DNA of 64,000 nt, taken from positions 38,775,888 through 38,839,887 of the forward strand of contig NC_087065.1 in NCBI RefSeq assembly GCF_963678635.1, written 5' to 3'. Numbering within the stretch: position 1 is the first letter of the stretch; the number at the start of each line of letters is the position of its first letter. The notes below the pieces were generated by a model. That model did no database searches and had not been told where the DNA came from. It saw only the letters and a list, made by a program, of their open reading frames with translations. The stretch comes from Symsagittifera roscoffensis (Eukaryota; Xenacoelomorpha; Acoela; Convolutidae). Shown here piece after piece: positions 56,304-64,000 of the stretch. A program made the translations under genes and the position numbers.

Positions 56304-57540
56304 CTAGTTGCAAGCTCCTGTTCTCCTGTTCAAAGCATCTTTTGCTGCTGCCTCATAATCGATCCTGAAAACTTGAGCCGCGGTCTCTAGTTCCGTTCCA
56401 CTCTTGTTCTCTACTACGGCCGGAATTTTCTTTCTGGCCAGTTTTTGAGACTTCTTCTTCCTCCGAGCTTCTGCTTCGCTCATCAGACGTGCCTTGCTAG
56501 CCTTAACGCCTGACAAAACCACTTCATACCTTGGATGAACCATATTCGAAACGTCTTCCCAGAGTTGTGGACAATCTGGCTCACCATGATCCTCCTGATT
56601 ACATAAGAATCACCGGGAACCAAATTTCGCAAATCATACTCTCTTAAAATCTTCATGATCGATGTCCGATGCGTTCTCATCTTCTAAGCAAAAACCGATT
56701 GCATTCATGCTTTGTTTATAAGTTGGACATGCTGATACATGATGGTCGGTGGAACTACAATTTGAACCAGAGCGTTTCTTGTCCATATCATCTCTAAGGT
56801 TGTACCAGATGATGCCATGGTTTGCAAACCCATTATTAAAATTACCATGATTGATTTTGAAAAAACTTAATCGCATCGGCGGTTTCAGCATCAAGTTTTC
56901 TTTGGATTTCAGCTTCAGTCTCAGCTACAGTCTCACTCCGGCGTTGGGGTATTGGTTTGGAGAGGGATTTGATGAACCGCTAACATAATCTTGAAACCGT
57001 CGCTCTTGACACCGTCCATGAGTTTTAAAGCTACTGCTAACTCTGTTCTACTGTTTGACTCCTCCGGTTTGCTACGCCTTCTCAGCATTTCCAAGTCATC
57101 GAAGTTCTTGTCTATGGTCTCTTCTTCACGTTGCTTTTGTTTCTGGAAGCGCATCTTCGCTTGAAGACCTTGCACTCCAGAGCCGAAAGGGATCAACAGT
57201 ATCTCGAAAATTTTCTCGGCAGAACCTTGTTGATATAGTTTTTTCGCAATTTGGGGCTGTCTCTTCCAAACTGCTGGTGAGCGCTCTGCATTCCTCTGTT
57301 TCAATCAAGTACCGTTTTTTCGAATTGTAGCTTGATTACCTCCAGCCAAGTGTCTATGCAGTCGCCAAATTCGTCACTATAGCATCTCGATTTATTGAAC
57401 ACTTTTTTTAAAGACTTTTCGCTGCGCTCATTGGTCCTGGATAATCTCGTCAGGATTACCTCTAGGGGTCTGTTCAGAATTTTAAACGCTGTTACTTTTG
57501 CCGTTGTATCCCCGAGAGTGACTCGCCTGATTGTGAGCAT
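56304..57540 (-). pseudogene. gag: gag, copy C
   Basis: Order on the minus strand: 57,301-57,540 (LKKVFNKSRCYSDEFGDCID), 56,933-57,304 (123 codons; AEKIFEILLIPFGSGVQGLQ, RRRSKPEESNSRTELA), and 56,634-56,894 with a nucleocapsid knuckle GSNCSSTDHHVSAC. The first Cys of CX2CX4HX4C is Gly, so the knuckle is damaged. The tail KQSMNAIGFCLEDENASD corresponds to RQSMKSLG in element B. 56,304-56,543 adds a Lys/Ala-rich stretch. Frames are disjoined. The same lineage as A and B but more diverged. Confidence 0.75.
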
Positions 57541-57699
57541 CAGTCAATTGGGGCTCTGGAGCATCCCTTCCGCCAGAATCGCTATGTTGAGCACTTCCCT
57601 GATTCGAGTGACTCCACTCTAAGAAATCACTTCTTTTGATGAGGTCAGACCATCTCAAGGTCAGACAGATTAATTGAATAGTAGTCGACTGTCATCTAC

Positions 57700-60426
57700 A
57701 GGCGGTTTCTGTCTGGTTTAACGGGCCCAATACAGGTGGTTCCAGGTGCGTCTCCCAAATAGGTGGCAAAAATGCGGAGATGGATTGAACATTCGTCGCA
57801 TTCTCAGTTCACAACACTCCGGTATCTAATAATTCGACTTTCAATTCACAAAATTGTTCCAAGAAGACAATGTTCATCCAGGTTTGCCCTTTTATACTGT
57901 CAAAATGAATTCCAGAGATCTCAATTCGTGCTTTAAGTCCATCAGTATCAGTCGACCAACAATATGATTCGCCAGAATAGGTGTTATGTTGACTCTCTCG
58001 TTATGTCTCCGCGCAGAAGCTTGTTGTTTCCAGGCATTCATGGGTATCGTGCAGACGGTCAGTACCGAGCAGTGGAATTTCTGCCATTACGCATTGAACA
58101 GGCGCACTAGCATAGCATCTATTCCCATCGACCTTCCTCCGATTCCTGGACACGTTGTTAGTGCCTACAAAACTCGTCACATCTACGATTCTGCCGGGCG
58201 GATTCATCAACTTCGCCATAAGATATAATTGAGCTACTGTTGGACCTCCAAATGCCATCACCGTGGTGATCCAAGAGGTCCTCAACTTCTGTAGTATTCT
58301 CACAAGTTTGTCGGCCATTATCAAAGCTGAGGAGTCGAGGGTTGGTTGCTGCATGTTTAGTGCAAGATTCCAAGTTGAAACATTAAAGCATGCTCGCGAA
58401 CCGTGTCAGGAACTCTGATGAAGCTATTCTGGATTTGGTTGTACTTCTTCATATCGAGTACTCGTGACACATTTTTCATGGGCTTTTTCGTTCTGTTCCT
58501 GCTGTAACCTTGTGCCGATTCCGTCGTCGTAGCAGTTTTAACCTTTGGTTTTTTCGTCACCTCCGCAGAAAGTTCCACCCTGCCAGCATCATCAAGCAGT
58601 CCACTGGGTGCAGTCAACCCGGAACCTGATGCATTCCTGCTGGCGACGATTAGACCAGCAGCTTCAACCAGCTGTCTCATAATCCTTTCGACTACTGGGT
58701 CCCCCAAGGTGTCACTCGGGACCGAGATCGCTCATCTTCCGGATCCTGACGAGACTTGCAGTTCTGTCGTTTGAAAGTCGCGAGCTGTCAGGAGTTCAAC
58801 TGGTGATTGCCAATGGGGAACGTTCCCTACAAGTAACGAGCGTTACAGTTTTGCTATGTTCAGTCGCTCTGATCGTTCCTTACACTCCCTCTTCGAGTGC
58901 TTTATCTCTTAACCTTGCTTCTTGTTGCAGTCCTCGAAGTTTCCACATTTTCCTACCTTCTTGAGTTCTGATTAGTGAATTTTTCACTGTGTCCAGTTCG
59001 TCTCTCGTCTATGCTACGTCTTCCATCCTCGTTCCTCTGAAGTTCTTCTTCTAGTTTCGCTATTTATCTGCGGACCTGCAGTTTTTAGCTGTTAGCTAGA
59101 TGAGGCAGCCTTGCTACACATTTCCTGGTGAATGACTTGAAGTCTCCTCCACAATCCGGTCCGAGGCCTGGCTGAAAGAAGCATCTCTCCAGGCTAGTAC
59201 GTTCTCTTGGTTCCCAACCCAGGTTCATGCGCCAAATCGCTTCCGGAGAGGTTTTGTTCTTCGGATTCACCGCACACAGGCTTGGATGATCCAACACTCC
59301 TTGCTCACCCCAAACTGCTATTAGCAAGACTTGCGTGGGGCGTTCCCCACGGTTTTCATGCTCCAGGATGTTCGTCAGAGCGGCCATTAACATGACTACC
59401 TCTGGATCCTCTTGGGTGATGCTTCTTTGTAGTAGCCGTCAATAGAGCTCCTTTATGACTGGCCCTACATATGCCTCGGCCAAGTCCATCAAATTGTCAC
59501 TATTGTCGATGATTTTATGAGTTGTACGACGTGACTTCGTGTTCTATTGATTTGAAGTTCGAACTAGCGATTGAATTTGATCAACCAGGATCTATAAACA
59601 AGGTCATGACCATCATATCTGGTCAACATTGTCTTCAATTCAAAATCAGAAGAAACTCTAAAAACAGTCGGATTGAAAGATTTGTCTTCGGGGTCTGCGT
59701 GTTGCTTCTCCGTCGCCCTCGTCAACAAGACGCATAAATTTTTTCCTGGTATCTGCGAAGCCGTCGATGGCAAAGATGCTACACTGCCTATCCCTGGTCT
59801 TTGCTTTCGTAAGAGTTCTTTGTTTTTGTGCTCTCTTCTGAAGTCGGCTGCTAGTGATGTTCTAACTCATGTCCGCGTTAATAGCTATCGCGCATAATCT
59901 ATCCGTAACTTTAAAATTGCTATCGGTTAGTGCTATGCTGCTTGATTACTCACTCGGTAAGTTAAAATATGACTCGAATAATCTCCCAATAAGAACCTCG
60001 TCTATTTCTGCCTCTTATTCACCTGTTTCTCTCGCAATTTTTTTTGTATCATTGAAAATTTTTCAGTGTGGGTTCAACCTATACCCACTCCCGGACAAAA
60101 GTGTCCATCGATGTCACCTTCGATCGCATACTACCTGATATAAAGTTAAGGGTTGGATGCAGGAATGGTAATGGCCTTCCCTGAGCTGCTCAGAAAGGAT
60201 CATGTTCGTCATTCTTGATATATTTCATGCTCTCGCGGTCTACGTCCTGAATCGTGACACTGGTTTTCTTGCGGTCTGACTTTAATTGCTTAACCACTCC
60301 AAGACTAGCAGATTCGTTCATTTTTGCTCGTTTGACTGCTGTTGATCGTCGTAAAATTACAACTCTCGTTTTGCCCGATCGTCGAGCCATCATTTTCGCG
60401 TGATCAACGACTATGTCATCTTCCAT
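57700..60426 (-). pseudogene. post-integrase region, copy D
   Basis: Same open pieces as copy C (58,001-58,354; 58,357-58,707; 59,085-59,393; 60,190-60,426), with one or two residue changes such as KNVSRVLD here for KNLSRVLD in C. The open frames have the same extents, so C and D carry the same lesions and were already broken when duplicated. Confidence 0.5.
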
Positions 60427-60803
60427 TGACGCGGCTATTTAGATCCATCAAATCTTCTGCGATCCTCTTTAAGTCTATCCTATCCACTATGAAATCGTCC
60501 ATTAAGGATTATACTTCTTCGCTGGACTTTCTCTGTCACTCTGTCATGTCTGCTCCGTAAAGGACAGATCCGGTTCCTTGTTATTACGGACCTCCCTCTG
60601 CTCTGGGTTTTCCCAAGCTTCTTTTGCATGGGGCAAAGTTTCCTCATGTGCCTCGGTTATTTCACTAGAATCCACGTCCGATGGCGGATTTCTTCCTTTT
60701 TTAAGTATTTCATTTCCAACGTTCTTTTTTGGAGCACTTCTGGTTGACTTCGCAGGCAGGGTCCATTTTTAAATATTCACCCTTCTCCTTGTCTTCAGGT
60801 ACA

Positions 60804-61810
60804 CTAGTCCTCTGTGGATGGGTTATGGTGCTTGATATTCTCAAAGTGCGCAGCTCTGCCAATGCTGAGTCTGTTGAAACGTCCGTCCTGATGTACCTCC
60901 AGTATCACTAACGGCCCCCTCCATTTCTTCAGGAGCTTCTCAGTAGTTTTCAGTGGGATCACATTCAGAAGAACTGTGGCAATATACTTTTTCTTCTCCA
61001 TACTCAGGGTAAAAAAACGACAATGGCGGAGCTTTTTCGGGCCTTGTCAGCGTCATGTGCGGACTATTGCCTGCTGCGTGCTGTAGCAAGCTCCCATAAC
61101 CTGTGTCATATATCTGCCCAATCATTCATGTATCGTGAACAGTACACCCTCAACAACGACACCAGAGTCTGATTTTGTCTCTTTAATAGGCCACACGTCC
61201 TGGGTGGCACGTTTTAGAATGTGCCTGGACTACTTCAGAACGTCTGATTAGCTCCATTGTAAACTCACCTACAAAAACAGTTCCAATGTTTGACTGCAAC
61301 ATCATCGGACATCCATGGCTAGCTATCCAAGTTTCGATCAGATGGTTGCAAGTCTCCCCAGCTGAGGCTGTTATTCACGTCACAGCTTCTGCGTACTTTC
61401 GGAAGTGATCGATCGTTACCTGTACCTAATTGTAACCACTATCTGTCATACATACCTTTTGATGATCAATCTGCACCACTTCATTGATTTTGGATGACTC
61501 AATTGATTGCTTTCGGAATTTTAGTTAACTGGAATTTCTCAATTTCTGGCATGACAGACATGTCGTAACCCATCTTCACATGCTTTCTTTATCCCAGGCC
61601 ACTCAAAATGTTTAAAGATTCTCTGGTGCGCCTTATCGATTTCCTGATGCCCCATCTAATCATGTGACCTGAGTAATGGTTCCGTTTGATAGAGTCGCGA
61701 CAACACCAGCGCGTTATACTTGTACAGAACCTGGTCCTCTTCTCTCCTTTTGCAGGCAGCAACACCATCCTTGTTGAGATACAACCGACTATCTTCCTGT
61801 ATGTAGTATT
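60804..61810 (-). pseudogene. integrase, copy D
   Basis: As in copy C, including the Asn at the second catalytic Asp and the stop in HD-stop-MGHQ. It has 24 extra bases (around 61,747-61,770) that keep frame and add DGVAACKR before the zinc finger, likely the ancestral form that C lost. Confidence 0.8.
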
Positions 61811-62567
61811 GTCTCAGGATCGGGTAATTGTCTGTGTCCAGGTCTCACTTATCTGGTGCCCCGTTTTCTATTCACCACTTCAAGCAACTCATCGTACGGT
61901 CCTTGTTTTACGCTCTTAGTAAGTCCCAGAGTTTATACCTTGGCTTCAAAAATGTCTTCATGTCCCTGAAGTGACTATTCAGCTCATGGGGCTGATGTGC
62001 CTCATCTTCCAACTTGACACACCAAGTCTTTGACAATGGCTTTTTTCATGTTCAAAGGCTCAAGGTCAACCCTGACTGCTTCCGTCTGTGGTATCAGAAT
62101 AATTGAACGTTTCGACAATGCTATCATCTCCTAGTCATCTGCTGCGTTATGAAAGACTCTTTCACACAAGAACAGGTAGCGATCCCTCTACGGGTCTTGA
62201 AACACCTCCCTGTCTAAGTTTTTTGCTGGAGTCTCCACCAACAACGTATGAACCACTAATTCGGGTAGCTCAGATCCCGTGCTCGAGTTTTTGTCTGAGC
62301 ACATATCAGCCTCCGATTCCTTCGAGATATTTTCGGCAGATATACGTGGCAGAACGTGATGTAACTGAGCTACTCATCCACCTAAATTCCCCAGAAAAAA
62401 ACATTGCCCGATGGATTTTGTCCACTCACTCCTCCGTTTTCTCCAGTGTCAGACTCTCCGAACATATTCTCTTGCTCCGAGTGTTTCGACTCAGTCATTG
62501 ATCACGCGTCTCGAAACGGACTGACTTCTTTTGAATCTCGATCTCTTTGTCTTGTACTATGTTCTCA

Positions 62568-64000
62568 TCAAAACGCTTTGAGGAATTGAAGAGACTGGTT
62601 GCTGAACTTCCGCCCTTCAATCCCTTTCGTTCTCATTAAGCTGAAAATTTGACCGTTTAACTGTAATTTCCCACTGACCGTTAGCAATGCCATCGCTGCC
62701 ATCCATTCAAGATCAACTCTAGTTAATTCTCTTTCGAACAATCCAAATTGCATTCGCATCACCTCTGGTGTGACCTGCTCGGTTTTGTCTAGCAATGAGG
62801 GGCTCTTTATTTTCATTCAAGACAGCTCCTGTTGAACCAGGTTTGACCGTAGCAACAGAGCTAGGCGCACCGGGTCCTTCCTCGATAAAATTTTGATCTC
62901 TGTTGCTACTTTCACTGGTACCTCAGGGTGTCCTGCTGTAGGATGTCCTGAATTATCCAACTATCTCATCAAAGGAAGTGCCTCGTATATGTGTTTTTCT
63001 AGAAACGAAAGACCTTCGTTAATTTCCGCCTGATTGGCTTGCTTATGTTCCAATCTCTCATAAAATTTAGTCTTTTCGCTGAAACTATTAGCCTCATGGT
63101 GCCTGACAAGCATCCTGTGCTCAATTGTCATGTGATGACCATCTAGCCTAACTATCCAACGACCACTATAACTCTGGTCCATCGAGTATGTCTTTAACCA
63201 GGATAGGGCTCGGTGGTCCACTCGCAGCTTAAAGGGAACGCTCCCTAAATAGCCGCAATTTTTCTCAACGAACTTAACTACCGCAAATATCTCCGCTTTT
63301 GGCACACCATACGTCATCATTGTATCGCTGAGTATTTTTTTGCCGTATGCAATGGACGGAGAATTTTTCTCTCATTCAATTCTTGTTCCTGATGCAGTTT
63401 TCTGAAAATATCAAATAAAGATGCATCTGTGTCGAGAACATACAAGCCTTTCTCTGTTGACATGCCTTACACTAGCGCCTCATGCAGCTCCCGTTTAAAA
63501 TTCTCGAAGGCTTCCTGAGCTCGTTCATTTCACTCGAGTTTATGTCCCTTATGACGCATCAGCTACCGCATCAGGTAGAATCTTTCTGCGAAACCTTTTA
63601 TGAATTCTCGGTAGTAGTTCGAAAGTCATAGGAAACCCATCAGCTGCGTGTTTGTTCTAGAGGCCTTTCAGGTTAAAACGGCTTCCACCGCATCAGTTTT
63701 TGGCCTCATGCCCTGCTTATCTATCATTCTTTCCAGATACCTCATCGGGTCCTTGAGGATCACGCATTTGGAGGGTTTAGATTTCAAGTAAGCTCTCTTC
63801 ATAGAGTCGAAAGCTTCATCAAGCCCGTCAATACCTTCGTTTAATGTGGGTGACGCTGTTAATATATCATCTATATAGCACATCACAATGATCCCATACC
63901 TTTTGTTACCCTAGCCAAGGCTTGAGCCATGAAACTTTGAAAGGATGCTAATGCACTGCACAAGCCGATGGGCACTCTCTTCCACTGGTGCCAGTCCAAC
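62568..64000 (-). pseudogene. RNase H and partial RT, copy D
   Basis: 62,568-62,816 is the linker, 62,961-63,320 RNase H (VDHRALSWL) and 63,668-63,886 the RT palm with YIDD at 63,866-63,877; the rest is beyond the window. It differs from both blocks of C at MQFGLFERE (LLERE in C) and EANSFSEK (EANIFSEK in C), so the two C blocks are closer to each other than to D. Confidence 0.85.

Larger units (their letters stand above)
47023..57699 (-). mobile_element. Ty3/gypsy-type element, copy C (tandem unit of 10,677 bp)
   Basis: Minus-strand element: gag, RT, RNase H, integrase, then a 2.7-kb post-integrase region. The unit starts at AGGCGGTTTCTGTCTGG (47,023), which recurs at 57,700 as the start of copy D. 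Relative to D it lacks four bases near 48,160 and 24 bases near 51,060, and it contains an extra 2,054-bp duplication. No LTRs were recognised at either boundary, so the duplication is not an LTR-to-LTR junction that I can show. Confidence 0.85.
57700..64000 (-). mobile_element. Ty3/gypsy-type element, copy D (runs off window)
   Basis: Near-identical repeat of 47,023 to 53,295, with offset 10,677 at the start, 10,681 after a four-base gain near 58,838, and 10,705 after a 24-base gain near 61,750. Only a handful of substitutions were noticed (for example 57,965, 57,975, 58,470). Whether D contains the 2,054-bp duplication cannot be seen, since the window ends inside RT. Confidence 0.9.

Noticed and set aside
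47023-57710. LTR-LTR recombination as the origin of the C/D tandem
   Set aside because: The junction at 57,699/57,700 lies in post-gag/post-integrase DNA without a recognisable LTR between the copies.
61749-61760. CTCCTTTTGCAG as a splice acceptor at the 24-base insertion
   Set aside because: It reads as an acceptor only on the plus strand, whereas the element is encoded on the minus strand.

Overview
This is a eukaryotic, almost certainly metazoan (invertebrate, nematode-like in feel), repeat-dominated window. The evidence is a tRNA-Arg gene with eukaryotic-type internal A and B boxes, no encoded CCA and a T-run terminator; several decayed Ty3/gypsy-type LTR retrotransposon bodies; and many short inverted-repeat (MITE-like) elements in AT-rich DNA. 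I see no intact host protein gene, rRNA, CRISPR array or bacterial operon. The species cannot be named from the sequence alone. The longest open frame is 177 codons and every recognisable coding segment is broken by stops or frameshifts, so all are annotated as pseudogenes.

Layout. 1-13 kb is AT-rich non-coding DNA built of old interspersed repeats: a dispersed motif with a palindromic core (about eight copies), a 202-bp terminal-inverted-repeat element at 1.5 kb with a relative at 21.1 kb, a 1.6-kb fold-back element at 3.3-4.8 kb, and mosaic blocks that recur at 5.0-5.9, 10.4-13.1 and 16.7-21.0 kb. Element A (minus strand, about 13.1-16.3 kb) is a gag-protease fragment of a Ty3/gypsy element. 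Element B (minus, about 21.95-28.34 kb) is a related copy with gag, protease, reverse transcriptase, RNase H and integrase remnants in canonical order. Element E (plus, about 28.34-31.06 kb) is a different gypsy lineage in the opposite orientation, starting exactly where the A/B homology ends.

A TA-flanked inverted-repeat element (31.41-32.02 kb), rich in CCGCTCAAA words, contains the only RNA gene, tRNA-Arg(TCG). Between 32.7 and 46.9 kb lie two diverged tandem units (about 6.7 and 7.4 kb, minus strand) that encode the same series of unrecognised protein segments. This is the least explained part of the window.

The last 17 kb is one Ty3/gypsy-type element (C, minus: gag at 57.5-56.3, RT/RNase H at 56.0-52.3, integrase at 51.1-50.1, post-integrase region to 47.0) present as a near-identical head-to-tail duplicate. 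The unit is 10,677 bp and the second copy, D, starts at 57,700 and runs off the window. Inside copy C a 2,054-bp block holding RT and RNase H is itself tandemly duplicated. The high similarity means either recent segmental duplication or an assembly artefact. All percentage and relatedness statements are by-eye comparisons, not computed alignments.
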